A stretch of 64,000 nucleotides of DNA from Pomacea canaliculata (GCF_003073045.1 NC_037596.1:12521950-12585949); one strand, 5' to 3'. Shown: positions 11,101 to 23,042, counted from the first letter of the stretch. The notes: generated from the sequence alone by a model not told the origin. Made by a program: numbers and translations.

Positions 11101-14100
11101 TCTTTTCTGAATTATAAATTTTTTAGAGTATCTTTTACAACTCAAAAACCATATTATTATTCTACACATATTTCTGAGTCTAATGTCCTAGGCATAATTT
11201 TCACTGTCATGCAACGCCATCAAAAGATATCTGGAATTATGTTAACTATACACTGTTGGGCTTTCTTTGATTTACCGATATTTCCTCCTTCGCTGTGATA
11301 TATAATTTTTATCTTGTAATTATTCTTAAAATCATAGGTCAAGAAAGTCTACTCTTCAGCTTTTCTCTCTTTTTCTGCGTTCTTTGTTGGTTTTTTTTTT
11401 TTTTTTTGGTCTATGATTTTAGAATTCCATTTAATGAATTATGGTAATCTTTTTAAAGATATGGTTCTTTAATGTTTCTTTGTTGTAAAGCTTATAGCTT
11501 ACTTTTAATGTTAAGTTTTACACACTTGTTAAAAATGCATACTTTCTTTTAATTTCCTAATTCTTGTAGAATATTTGCATAAAATTGCGTTTCGATCTAA
11601 CATTGCAACAGAAAATGGGTATTTTTTCACGGGACTAGATTCGGTAGTCCGCTGTCTAAATCCGTAGCTGCTACGAAAAATGCGTAGCTTGATATACGTC
11701 TGTGTTGTGTATATGTGTCACCTTTTGTTTACAAGTGGTTTTGTGAACACGCAATAGTAAAATGGCGCTTGGTCAAATAAACCTTGCTTACTTTCGAACA
11801 AACCGAAGTAGCTGATTGGTTGACTTTTCAAGCTGTTAAAGAGAAGTAATCCCCGCTAGAACAAATCATGAATATTTCAGGAGTTACCTCCCTTTGGTTT
11901 TTATGTCTATAACTCTTTCCTCTTTCTTTACGCAAGGCTAAAGGAAGGGTGAAATATGAAGTGTGTTACATGTGAAAGCCCAGCCCTTTGTTATGTGGCC
12001 TCTTTTTAAGATCTGATACATGTCGGACTGCAAGAGAGCTTTACTACATGGTCAATTCACGTCTGTTCTCTAATAGCAAAAACATTAACTATGCGGATAC
12101 AAAGAACGGAAGAAGCATACATAATGTTATTTTTTCAGTTTTATACCATTGTATTGAAACACGTTTTTACTTGTTGCTTAATACCGGGATCTAGTATTAT
12201 GTATAGCTCATTTTTTTCAGAAATCTGCAATACTATTAGTAGCACGGAATCTGGAATCGGGACGAATACAGAAGGTAGGTACATACTAATGAAATAAATT
12301 TCTTATGTCTCTTGATGATTTATGAAGCACTGACAAGACAAAGTGTTCTTTCTTCAAATCATGACTTCATTATCTGGAAGGCTGTCTAAACATTCCAGTT
12401 CTGCTTACACCTTCTAGCTCTTTTCAAAGAAATATTTCTTTTATAGCTGAATTCATGTACAAGGGAACAGATTAAGCACTATTCACCATTAACTAGAAAA
12501 ATAAATAAATCACATCACAGACTTTATATGTTTCTGCTTATTAGACAAGGTTTATTCATCTGTAGTTGTGATCTACTGTGTCACATCACCGCCTCATCTT
12601 CGTGCTTTGTTTTTTTTTTCACTGGACTAGGAGTTCCTGTGCAGTATGCTAACGGGGAACCTCGCTGTACTAGTGTATTGTTATTACTGTACAACACCTT
12701 CAGTCCTGCTCATGCTGGAGGAACGCGCTATATTAATACACTTATCATTAACATTTTGTTATCAACATACTATGTACATATTCAATTGTGTACAAAGTAG
12801 CAAGCTCAAAATCAACTCTTTATTAAAAACTGTTAACTAAGGTGTAAAACATTACTCTATACAGACATAACGTACTGTGCAATCAAAACGAAATTATTAT
12901 TATGACAATTTATTTGATAGGAACACATTTTATTCTCCCCCTTCCTCTTGTTCTCTCCCCTATGCCCAGTACTCTCTTTAGGTCAATTTGTGTTCACAAA
13001 CGTGATAAAAAACTTCTGTCTATGAACAAGATAACACATTCATGTAAAGTTTTAAATATGTTTGATTTAATAAAATCCTGACTGTTTATGTATACCAGTC
13101 ACGGTGTACCTGTTCTTTTCGTTCTCTACGAAAATACCTCCCGATATTATGTAATGATTTCTGTTTTTTCAAATGGTGCTTAAACTTTATGTTGTTTATG
13201 ACACGTTAAGTTAGAGCACGCACTCACATACACGTCCACACACACCAACATGCAATTATTGACACGTGTTTATACAAAACAGGCAGGTGATGGTCAGTAG
13301 TCAATGCTTTGAGGTGTTCATGTGGAGACGCACGTGATGCACCTCAAACTGATATTGATGAACATTTCTCTCTGTGTCTCTCCTCACTAATAATAATAGT
13401 TGGTTTTTTTTCATTAAAGAGATAATGCAACTAATTTAACATTACACGTTTCAGTCTATGACATTTGCGTCTATTTTTAGGTATTAACTTCCCTTTTACC
13501 ACTGAGCAGGTCGGAAATAAAGGCAAGTAGTTATAGTAATAATAACAATAATAATAATGGGTTTTTGTAATGCGCAGCACCACCACCAAGGTAGATCGCA
13601 CTCTCACTGAATTATTTTGGTTGAGATAAACATAGCATCATAATATGCAGAACGACAAATGTGAGAAACATGCTTATCAAGAGACATGTCAGCAGACATG
13701 CAACATAAGTTACCTGTTGAAGTAGCAAAAGGAACATTAGCCTGAATAGAAAAAGCAGTGATGGGTAAACTCTGGCTCTCCTATTTGAAAAAAAATAAAG
13801 CTTTTGTTTTTCCGTCATTTTATTTTATCTTGTGGGTAATGCATAGTCTAATATCAGATATATGGTCTTGGATGCTTCGGATAGCTGTGTGTATCTGAGA
13901 AGCAGAAGAGCTGGTATACAGCTGAGTGTTGTCAGAAAAGGATTGGTCAGATATAGAGTGAGATTAAATTAGAGTAGTTAGTGGATTCGGGACATGATAA
14001 AGAGTATGGGGCCAAGTACAGAACCTTTGGGGACCCCTGAGCGTATAGAGACTGGTGGAGACACGCAGTCATGCACTATAACTGAGTTTTATCTGAGAGA

Positions 14101-17100
14101 TATTTGATTGAAATCAGTCAAGTGTGGACTTGAGATGCCATGTCTATGAATGAGAGTAGTGTGGTCTATAGTGTCAAAGAAATTAGACAGGTCTAACATG
14201 GGGAGAAATGAGATGTCACCTCTATCAAGAACTGACAAAATGTCGTTTGTCACCTTGAGCAGGGCAGTCTCAGTGCTATGAAAAAGGCGATAAGTGGACT
14301 GATAGAGAAGCAAATTTTCAGAGTTAAGATAGGATAAAAATTGCTTGAGAACTACCTTCACTAAGATTTTTTAAAGAAATGTCGTTTGAGACTAGGTGGT
14401 AATTGTTTCACCATGACTGTTTTAAAAATAGTTGGGAAGAGGCTAGAGGACAAGCTATCATTTACTATATATGTGAGGGCAGAGAGTAGGACGCCGAGAC
14501 AGTCTACCAGAAATGGGGTTTGAACTGGGTCCAGGGGACAAGTTGTGGGTTTTGAATGGAGTATGATGGTCCTAAGCTCACTTTCCGAGATCGGATGAAA
14601 GAAAGAGAAAGAAAACTTTGGCCTTGTCAGATTGTCGACGTGGGTAGCAAGAGCTGAAGGGTGCACAGGCAGTTGATCATGTTTAAGCCAACTGTGAGTT
14701 AAGGAGCTGTTGCCAATGGTATTGCGACATTAATTGCTGATGACCTTGTGCTGAACCACTTTTTAAAATAATTAGTCAGCATAATGATGAACAACAAATT
14801 ACTACAAAGGTTTAAAAACCCAAACCGGAGATTGAACCAGATAAAAGGAAGATAAAACTAGGTGAGCAAATACTTTAATTCCTGCATTAGGCTTTGATAC
14901 CACATTAGGTTAATTGAAGAAAATTTTAAAAAATGGATACTAAATCTAGACGAGTTAATTTAGCAACTTGTTAAACTAAGAAAAAAAAATCAAAAGTACT
15001 TGCATTTTACTGTTATAAACTTTACAAATGAGATCTAAAAAGTAGTGTTTATAGGCATTTGTCTCAAGTACATGTACAGTAAACAATTCAAAGAACTATT
15101 TAGAGGCATTTTCATTCCAGAGGTCTTTAAGAAAATGTTTTGGTTTTTGGGTTTGTTTTTGATGTGTGAGATTTTCTTCTGGAGCTCTAACTTTTATGAT
15201 GATATGTGTTTCTGTTCTTTAAGGCATCGACCCTGCATTTATTGCTGTTGGAATTCTAGGATTAATCCCCGTCATTGTGCTTATCACCATCATCGTCTGT
15301 CTGCTGCTCAGGAAATACAGACCTAACAGTACGACTGCATTTTCCCCACTTGATATTATGAAATCACAGTTTAAATGAAAACACAAATGAGAAAAATGGT
15401 TTCTCTATGATCGGGTCAATTTCATTTTTAAATAATCAGGGCTTCTGCTTACTCAAAAAATTGCCTACAGTACGCATTAAAAGTTCGGAGGACCCCTTCA
15501 ATTTTCGTCAATGGGGTCCCCTTCAAATTTGGGCGAAGAACAGGGACCCCTTAAAAATCTGAAGAAGGGGTCCCTGGGACCCCCAAAAATTTAGCCTTAG
15601 CAGAAGCCCTGATAATAGTTTAACATCAGTAGATAATTATGATTAATTTTCAATATAAGTCATGAAACATCAGCATTCTCACCTGTCACTAGAAAAACAT
15701 AGAAATACCTGCTGGGCAAGAGAGTTTAAATGCATACAAGTAGTATTTTTAACAGGGAGTCAGTTAAGCAAATCTCTCATGTCTTCTCCTTAGATAAACA
15801 TCGCTACGGTTGTTGTGTTCAATAAGCAATTTTTCCCAAGAAAATGAAATGGCTGATTTTGGAATACAGATTTACAGATTTGAACTTTATTTAGAAGCTT
15901 TGATAAAAGGTAAGAATAAATAAAAGGTGTATACCAAATTCACTGGAGAGAGTGGTATAAATAAAAAAAGCAGAGATCTGATCTGTTTACATCTTTGAAC
16001 AAAAATAATCCAGTGGCATTTGTAGTCAGCAGCCAGTGTCTTTAGGTAATGACAGCAAATACAAACTCCATCTGAATATCGAAGAGAACATTTAGCAACA
16101 TTACATAGTGTGCTGGTCTGTTTTCTTTTACCACGGATAACATCCTTTCTCTTTCAATTCAGCTTATTCAGAAGATGCCAAGAATAGCAATACGCTTTTC
16201 TCACTTCCTTTTTCTTCAATAATCTCAGAATGATTAAGAGAACATCATTAATATTCTTACCATGGCTTTTCGTCCTAAAATACCACCGAAATATGTTTTT
16301 CTGATACTTTACCATCTGTTTGCAGTGGTTTTTGCCGATGGCTTGGGTTAATTCTTAATAATTATGGTTAAAAACCACACATACAATTTCTTAATTCAAC
16401 TAAACTTTAAATAATGGATAAAAGAAAAGCGTATACCTTTCTAAATCTTTAGCACCAAGATCATGCTGCACATTTAGTCTTCAAGTAGTCACATTAGTAA
16501 CTAATGTAGGAATTGTATTTTGAAAAAAAATTTAACATTGAAATATTTCTTTTTTAGGTTGTAGCTGTTTCATGGACTGTCTAACGTAAGTTGAATGCTT
16601 TCGTGTCTAACTGAAATTTATGTGTAATGACCACAATAAAAATAATATTGTGATTATAATACTATAATTGTACACGTGCAGCTCAGTAATTAAGCTTCTG
16701 TATCAGGACAGGTTTTCATCAGATTTCTGATAAATCGACTAAAGAGTGACGTGACCCAGGTTTGACTACAATAGTATTTTATTTTAAATGAAAAAAAGAC
16801 TTACAGAAAATGGTACAAAGGCGACATCTAAAATAGCATTACATTAGAGCAAATCAGTGAAGTACAACCAATCGCAAGATGTCTATTATTGTATATAAAC
16901 CCAGTTCTCCCAACAAGCGACTTTTTTTCTCCTTTCTTAACTCATATTCTAACCGAACGGCTAATCAAAGACTGAAGCAACAGAAGAAGTCCTGATCAAG
17001 ATGGGAGAGTGCCAAAGTTATTTCTCCAGGTGCTTAACACCATATACATGTTATATCTATACCCTTGAGCCAGTACTCTGTACACTCAATCATTCCAAAG

Positions 17101-17646
17101 CACATAAATCGTAATATATCATTTTTGACTAGCGCTGTTACATGTACAGTAACCCTAAATCTTCCTTTATTTAGATGGATCGCTGTTTTAGCAGTCATCG
17201 CTATCGAGAAATGCCGGAAATACCTTTCTTGGAAAGAAAACAGAGACAACCGTGTAAACCAAACGACGACTAACCCTGCATCATTTAACGTCAATGGAGG
17301 AAATATCAAAACAAACGGCCGGATCTATCGGTATGAAAAAACACTGTTCACAATTGGTTTATGCATATTGTAAAGAATTTGGATAATGAACGAAAGGGTT
17401 ACCTATTTTGCTTTAAATTGTCGATAACGAGGAACTATAGAGATACAATATCTCTATGGTGTGCGTCCTTGCGTGCGTGAGAGCGTTTTCATATGTGCAT
17501 TAGAATATATGGATGAATGTAGGTACGCTTTATCAAAAAAAGTTGTTTCTTGATATTATCTATTTTCTAGGGACGTAAGAAGTGAGAATATAAAAAGTCT
17601 GTACTCTTCAGATGATAGTATCAATAAAACAAATCTGCGGACATAG
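8069..17646 (+). CDS. Gene P1: putative single-Ig type I membrane receptor
   Basis: Visible coding exons are 8069-8197, 9821-10009, 12221-12274, 13481-13522 and 15224-15378 (stop), plus exons 16558-16585, 17175-17330 and 17571-17646 (stop) that fit an alternative longer tail. The first four exons and their copies in P2 have lengths divisible by three with phase 1 junctions. Order: Ig-like domain split by an intron, two Ser/Thr-rich stalk exons, a transmembrane segment, RKYRP basic stop-transfer, then a short tail ending MKSQFK. The upstream signal-peptide exon was not found. The P2 paralogue starts at 40746. M1 is the head-to-head neighbour. A surface-receptor role is inferred from architecture; the ligand is unknown. 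Confidence 0.7.
8198..9820 (+). other. P1 intron, no feature recognised
   Basis: Intron splitting the Ig-like domain. It is AT-rich and partly alignable to 40875-41309 of P2 but longer. No RNA gene or conserved reading frame was seen. Confidence 0.5.
9821..10009 (+). CDS. P1 exon: second half of Ig-like domain
   Basis: 189 nt, acceptor TTCCGCAG, donor GTAAGA, phase 1-1. It begins ERVLVCAYNGHHTCFQEKGF and contains VTITVPDTF and GCQKGD, consistent with later strands of an Ig-like fold. It ends NCLYNPP, leading into the stalk. Length is identical to the P2 exon 41310-41498. Confidence 0.8.
10010..12220 (+). other. P1 intron, no gene recognised
   Basis: Long AT-rich intron. The 11.6-kb part contains the short palindrome CCGTAGCTGCTACG, also present near 45345 in P2, so it predates the duplication. 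The P2 counterpart is interrupted by a 2.8-kb hAT composite. Confidence 0.5.
12221..12274 (+). CDS. P1 exon: stalk segment 1
   Basis: 54 nt, acceptor TTTTTTTCAG, donor GTAGGT, phase 1-1. Encodes (E)ICNTISSTESGIGTNTE, a Ser/Thr-rich linker likely to be extended and O-glycosylated. P2 has a 60-nt version. Confidence 0.75.
12528..12800 (+). repeat. SINE-like repeat in P1 intron
   Basis: A segment with the counterpart 46280-46560 in P2. It ends in GGAACGCGCTATATTAATACAC, a typical SINE/LINE 3' tail that runs into ATT/ATC repeats. In P2 the tail is followed by a long ATC microsatellite. The exact 5' end and promoter boxes were not resolved. Confidence 0.35.
13481..13522 (+). CDS. P1 exon: stalk segment 2 with GC donor
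   Basis: 42 nt, acceptor TTTTTAG, phase 1-1. Encodes (G)INFPFTTEQVGNK. The donor is GCAAGT (13523-13528) instead of GTAAGT as in P2 (48115). AG|GCAAGT is the accepted consensus for rare GC-AG introns, so the exon is probably still used. Confidence 0.7.
13530..14760 (-). mobile_element. CR1-like LINE fragment (reverse transcriptase remnant)
   Basis: Minus-strand reading frames, broken by frameshifts, carry reverse-transcriptase signatures. These are YRLFHSTETALLKVTNDILS, LDLSNFFDTIDH (the F/A-F-D-T-I-D-H block), GVPKGSVLGPILF and DNTQLYTSSSASQIHT, which corresponds to the degraded ADD box region. The 3' end is next to an ATT-repeat tail at about 13533-13560. It is 5' truncated. The same element sits at the same place in P2 (48125-49290), so it inserted before the duplication. 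Confidence 0.85.
15224..15378 (+). CDS. P1 exon: transmembrane and short tail, stop
   Basis: 155 nt to the TGA, acceptor TTCTTTAAG. A hydrophobic segment from about AFIAVGILGLIPVIV through ITIIVCLLL is followed by basic RKYRP, then a tail TTAFSPLDIMKSQFK and stop. Extracellular N-terminus and cytosolic tail follow from the positive-inside rule. A GT at 15329-15330 (phase 1) could serve as an internal donor joining the exon at 16558. Confidence 0.8.
15437..15611. mobile_element. Short inverted-repeat element with preserved empty site
   Basis: The ends are CAGGGCTTCTGCT and its inverted copy AGCAGAAGCCCTG, with internal inverted GGGTCCC blocks. ATAAT flanks both ends (15432-15436, 15612-15616). 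P2 at about 49975 reads uninterrupted across the site (TTAAATAATAGTTTA), so this copy inserted after the duplication. The 5-bp duplication does not settle the superfamily. Confidence 0.8.
15612..16557 (+). other. P1 3' UTR / intron, no further gene
   Basis: Sequence downstream of the short-form stop. An AATAAA lies at about 15915. At the position where P2 has AATAAA (50002) this copy reads AATATA. Aligns with 49909-50898 of P2. Confidence 0.45.
16558..16585 (+). CDS. P1 exon: 28-nt alternative tail exon
   Basis: Acceptor CTTTTTTAG, donor GTAAGT. It enters in phase 1 and leaves in phase 2, encoding (S/G)CSCFMDCL. The same-length exon in P2 (50899-50926) has the same splice sites and frame, which supports reality. 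It must be reached from an internal donor in the transmembrane exon or by skipping that exon. Confidence 0.55.
17175..17330 (+). CDS. P1 exon: alternative juxtamembrane/cytoplasmic segment
   Basis: 156 nt, acceptor TTTATTTAG, donor GTATGA. It enters in phase 2 and leaves in phase 2. Encodes WIAVLAVIAIEKCRKYLSWK followed by a hydrophilic stretch with NQTTTNPASFNVNGG and ending NGRIYR. The hydrophobic start followed by basic residues resembles a second or replacement transmembrane end. P2 copy: 51503-51658, identical length. Confidence 0.6.
17571..17646 (+). CDS. P1 terminal exon of long form
   Basis: Acceptor TTTTCTAG. Completes the R codon, then reads DVRSENIKSLYSSDDS and INKTNLRT before TAG. 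A Tyr in an acidic/Ser context (SLYSSDD) could be a phosphorylation site, but this is speculative. In P2 the matching segment has a deletion that changes the frame, and a different downstream exon (52214) takes the same phase. Confidence 0.5.
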
Positions 17647-17989
17647 AAAAAAGTAAAACACAAGCATCTTCTTCAAAAAATGACGGCCTGTCAGGTGGTC
17701 AGAAAAGACAATACTAGTATAAATAATTTATGGCATTATAAAAAAACTTGTTAAGTTATTGGTGCTCACCACCGTAACAAGGAAACTGTTTCTCCTCACA
17801 GCAAATACTGTATCCAGTTTTTGTTTCTCTGTTTCTTCGCACCACTAAACTGTCTCACCCCTATAAGTTCATTTTCGATACCATTCTTCTGCACTGCACC
17901 TTTGCTGCCTTCTTGTTTCCTTTCTGACCCATAAGAACTTAAGGTCTATTGATTTTATTTTACATTAAGATTCATTTATTTCACTTTAT

Positions 17990-18230
17990 AGGGTCCATAA
18001 CAAAATAACTTCCCCATGGTGCTAAAACGATCACTGTATCTAAGCTTTTCCATCCGGAAAAGGCATCGAACGCGACCAAGGAGCAGCATGCATCTACGTT
18101 GTGGCAACAAGTGGGATCAGTTAGCGGATTTGCTTCTGGGTTGCAACCTGCGCCTTCTCCCCATGGCTCGCCAGCACATGCAGTGAATAGGGATCAGACT
18201 AAGCCCTCTCGCGTTAAAACAGGTAAATCT
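17990..18230 (+). other. Possible alternative last exon of P1
   Basis: At 17990 an acceptor-like TTTATAG precedes a short frame ending in TAA. Further along, an open stretch reads KASNATKEQHAST, then LWQQVGSVSGFASG, and ends at a GTAAAT. It partly resembles the P2 terminal exon region at 52214-52313 (ADQEHTST). Whether it is expressed cannot be told from sequence. Confidence 0.3.
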
Positions 18231-18383
18231 TTAGCGTTGTGCGCATGGTGAGGACTATCACCATACATCACCAACGACAGTATAATCTCAGCTTTTTAGC
18301 AACTTATACTATGCTATCTACAGATTTGGAAAAACATATTAACAAGTAATTCGAAGGGGGAAGGAAAGTAAATAACACATAAG

Positions 18384-20895
18384 GTCAGGTCAGTCCCAAG
18401 CCCGGTCCGGGCGTAGGGGGGACCGTCCGGCAGCAGCAACAGACATATTTTCCACAGGCCGGTCCTATGTCTTAAGTTTCTTTCAGTTCTCATGAGAGCA
18501 GGTCCGGCATCACAGTCGCGTTTGTCCTGTCCAGCTTTGAGTTGTGCTGACCCGAGCTCATTTCCTCGGAGGAACGACCCCACCCCCCCACGACGACGGC
18601 TCCCTTCGATAAGGACAGTTCCTTGTAGAATCGTCGACTTGGACAGGTTTCGGTGGTGTGTGCGGGTGCTGACGTGACGTGCCGAACCAGGCGAGCGCTT
18701 GCGCCGTCTTCACTGTTGCCTATAATGGGCTCATGTGGCCCCCGAGAGGTTACGTGGTGCTCCCCATACCCCGTAATCGTTTCCTGTCTTGTGTTCCCAT
18801 CGGTACGAATGAGCCAGAGCCAGACGCTTTCTCAAGCACTTGTTCTCAAAGGCCTGGAGTTTCTTTTCCGTTGCGCAAGCAGCGTACCAAGAACAACTCG
18901 CAGCCGTAGAGAAGGATTGACGTACTACGACGAGACTTGTATTTGACAGCCTGTAATACTTGGTACTGAAGGGATTGTAGTTGCGTACCGCATGATCCTG
19001 GTCCAGCGATTTGGACATTGCGGATGTTGCCATACCAATCTTATTACTGATACGGATCTCTGTCTTTACAGCACCCATTTATCTCAATAACTAGCAAGGC
19101 TCATCCTTTCTCCCTTGGGGCTTCTTTTTTCTTGTAAAACCCTGTAACGAAGGGAGTACGGGAGAAAAGATGCCAGAAGGTGGTGGTGGCTCGCGCACAA
19201 GTTACTGTGTTGACCTCCTCTCTAAGTTCGCCGTTCATTCGTGACGATGTTGCTGCTGCTGTCGTTGGTGGAAATAATCATCACTTTGCTTTTTACTGAG
19301 CTAAAAATATTCCATGCCATAGGCCCCAAACGACACAGCGACTGGAGAAGTCTGTCGTCAAATCCTGAAGTTACGTTGTTACTGCCTACATTGAGCCCGT
19401 TCAATGTCATCTGCAAAGCGAGCTTGCAACAGGGGTTATCTGCCACCAATGGAGATTGATGGTAAGGTGAGTTGTTGGAGGGTTTCTTGCGATGATTTTC
19501 TCAAGGAAGATGTTTAAAAAGGATGGTAGGTGAGCCATAGTCAGCACCTTGACGAGACCCCGATCGTCATCTCGAAGAACTCGCCTAGTTGGTTGTTGAG
19601 TAGTACCGCGCTGGAGGCGTTCTTGTAGAGTGCTGCTACCATCTGGATCAGTCCCTCCTCTATGTTGAATGATCTCATGATTTCCTGCCAGAGTCCATGT
19701 ACGTGCCAGACACGATCAAAAGCTTTTTAGAAATCGATGACCGTTATGCAACCCTTAAATATAGTTTTCACGTCTGATGCTCCAGGTGTTTTTTCTATCA
19801 TAACACGACTACAAGCAGTTAAAGATCTGTTCTATCGTGACTTCTTCCAGCCCGGCTGCCCAAAGCCAGCCTGTCTTCTGCCAGCAGATCCTCTTCCAAT
19901 AGCTTTTAAGCGTTAAGAAGGATGACAGTTCTGAGCATCACTTGCTTGGGTGACTTATCAGCTGATGGTTCTTAGTTTTTCCACACTGCTTTCAGGTCCC
20001 TTATCTTAGGAGTGGGATGATGATAGACTGAGCCCATTCACTGAACCATTTCTTCTTCTAACATCCCATATCTTTTGACACAGTGTGGTGAACCAGTCTT
20101 GTGTGTGCTTGTTGCGTTGCTCGCTCCTCCATGGACTTCCAAGAAAACTAAACTCAGCAGTACGTTGTCCGACACCAGGTGACTTTCCTCCCATTCAGAC
20201 TGGCATAAATCCTAGCTTCTCTCACCAGAACTCATCAGTGAAGTTCACTAGGCAGTGTCTTCAGCCTCTCTTGTCCCAGTCTTTTGATTCTGGAGGAATG
20301 CTGGACCTGTCTGGCTTTTTGACGATCTTGTAGTTGTTTACAAGTCTTGGCAGCTTATTAGCTCCAACGAGACTTAATCTCCTAGGGTACAGCAGCTTTC
20401 TCCGTAAGGAGTTCTGTCCATGGTGCTGTCTTCGATGGACAAGTGGATGTGTTGCTGCTGAGTCTTGGTGAGGGCTCTTCAGTGTTTCATATGCCTTCTC
20501 TGCTGTTCCGACTTGCCTATGTCCTAACATTTTTCCACGCACTTACGCGGCAACATTGCGTTCTCGAGTATTCCACATCTTCTTTCGCCAAGTCCTTACA
20601 TTCTACCATCTATTTACTTGTTCTGATCTTCTGAAGTTGACAAGTCTGCTTTGAGTGTGCACAAGTTGTCTGCTGACGTTCGGTCTCGACCTCTCTCTTT
20701 CTTCAAGGCTCTTCCTTTCGTCGCAAAGATCAAGGATATCGTCTGTCACCCAGGTTGTTTGCGCTTCCTCTGCTTCCCATCTTCGCACGTTCGTCTGATG
20801 CGAGTAGAGAGTAGCACCTCTTTGCTAACTTCTCGAGCAGGAGGTGTCTATGTCGCAAATTTGCAGTATTTCCTGTTTAACAGACACTATGTAAT
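18384..20895 (-). mobile_element. 5'-truncated endonuclease/RT-type LINE
   Basis: Minus-strand frames, with many breaks, show non-LTR retrotransposon blocks. These include TEKKLQAFENKCLRK, the region equivalent to SILLYGCESWTL, a linker VTDDILDLCDERKSLEER, and remnants of the IDFKKAFDRVWH block near 19700. A 9-bp direct repeat ACACATAAG borders it on both sides as a target duplication. P2 at about 53965 has the uninterrupted site, so insertion is specific to the P1 copy. Family assignment (RTE-like versus related clades) is uncertain. Confidence 0.8.
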
Positions 20896-23042
20896 ACACA
20901 TAAGCAAACCTGATATTTTGTGTCAATGACAATTTAGGAATGCCTCTCCAACTTTCGATATCTTTAGCCAGTTTGCATTCTGATTTGAAGAACTGGATGA
21001 TCTGAAAAATTACGCCAGAAATACTATTTTAAGAGATTATGTTGTCAAAAGTAATGCAGATGTTAGTGAGGTATTTTGATGCTCACTTTTTCCAGAGAAA
21101 AAAGAACAAGTGATATATGAGATGCTTATGGATGAATGAGAAGAAATTCTGTAACACAACGGTAATGGGGAAAAGAAGGTACGCCACTGATCTTGAACAA
21201 TGTTTTCTTTCATGATAGCAGTTCTTCTTTACAAAGAAACTAAAACTATGCTGATTACTTCTTCCTGCGGGTATCTAGTCACTGTTTGACAAAAGTGTTA
21301 AAGCAGCTTGATCGCAGAACTGACTGTTTACGACCTCGTGAGAACCTCTGTTACTGATTACAGATATGCATCAGTAAGTTATTCGAAGACTTTATTTAAT
21401 GTGTAAATATTTGAAATCTTCATTTTTAGAATAGTACAGACGACTTTATTTCACCTTATAATTGTTTGTCTGTCGTCTGTCTTTAAACCTTACTTTATCG
21501 CCTGGTATGTGTACTTTAGATGTTTGAGAGAAAAGACTTACTGAAGTATCTCCAATACAATCTCCTATACAGACTTTTGACCAGAGGGTGGGCAGGCGAT
21601 ATATAAGGTATGCTGCTGATTTGTAAATCTGTAAAAAAAAGTCAGAATCGTCTGGTTTTCTGTGTGCTCCAGTTAAGAGAGTGAATGTGATAAGAATCCC
21701 TTATGTCTTCTGGCTCAAGTATCTTCCTTTTACTGTCATTGCCTCAGTTTTCCTAATTTTTTTTATGTTTATGCTTCCCCAAATCCAACCCCTCGTCCAT
21801 TGTCGTGGGAGGTGGAAACGGGCAGAGTAAGGATTTTTCTCTGAAATGAACGGCTAACGGAGCTTTGGTGAAAATTCTCCTGGCCTAGAAATCCAGGACT
21901 GGATCACTAAATGCTCAAAGAACAAACAGGAGAAGAAAACAGACGAATTGTCTTTTTCGGCTTCAGTGAAGAAGCAGAGATAGAATAAGTTACGCAAAAA
22001 CATCACATATCCATTTTATAAATTTTATGTTGCACATTTCTATGTCACTAACCTCTGACACAGAGATGGACAAATATTAAAAGATAATTAATCAAGGAAA
22101 TGCATTTATAATATGGACTAACATAGTGTGGAATGGGAGAAAGTAAAACGCAGGCCAAGGTTTAGCCTGGAGACTAAAATGTATGTGTATGTATCTTTGA
22201 ATCAAGCTCACTGAAAAACTCCTTGCCAACCACTAGTTTGATCAACAAGAAGCCACAATACCATGTAAACAGTGTAAGCTTGGCGTGTGATTCCAATGAC
22301 ATGAGATTAGCATAGAAAAGGTTTCAGTAGATTACAAGATGCTTTGGACTCAAACATCAACGGAATGCCATTCAAACAAATGTCGGAGTAAAACTATTTT
22401 AAATTCTTATTTATTAGAGAATGGAAAAATAGAAACCCGAATCAAAAAGCAATGTTATAGAACAGTTTAATCCCTTCAGAATCTGCAGTCCACATGTAAA
22501 CCAAGTCACTTTTAGAAAGCAGAATCCTACCTACTTTCACATTTCTTCTCTAGAATACTTGCCAAGAAAAAAAAAACAACATGCAAAATGAGGTACCTCA
22601 AAAGGATAGCAGATGATAGGAGACGAAATGCGTTAGAGACAAGGTGTGGGCCACACCACTCTTTATTTACATCCAGCAGTCAAGAGGTAAACTGGTAGCT
22701 TACAACCGAGTACTCATGGACTAAACTTAAGCGAAATTTGTTTTCGGAACTACATGACTACACAACAGATGTTGGATTGGTCATGATTCTATACGTGACC
22801 TCACAATAAGCCTCTCGCTGCTCCACCTACCCACTACCCCCCAGTGCACTTTAAAAATAAAGAAAGCAGAAGATTGACCGACGTCCCAATTCCTCTTAAA
22901 ACTACCAAATCCTGTCCTTTTCACATTTTAAATGGATAACATTTTTGTTTAATAATTTTAAAATACTAACTTTGCTTTTGACTGGGGCTGCCGAAAAATC
23001 CTTAACTGGAATTATCACAAGTTAACCAGATAACTGGTAAAG

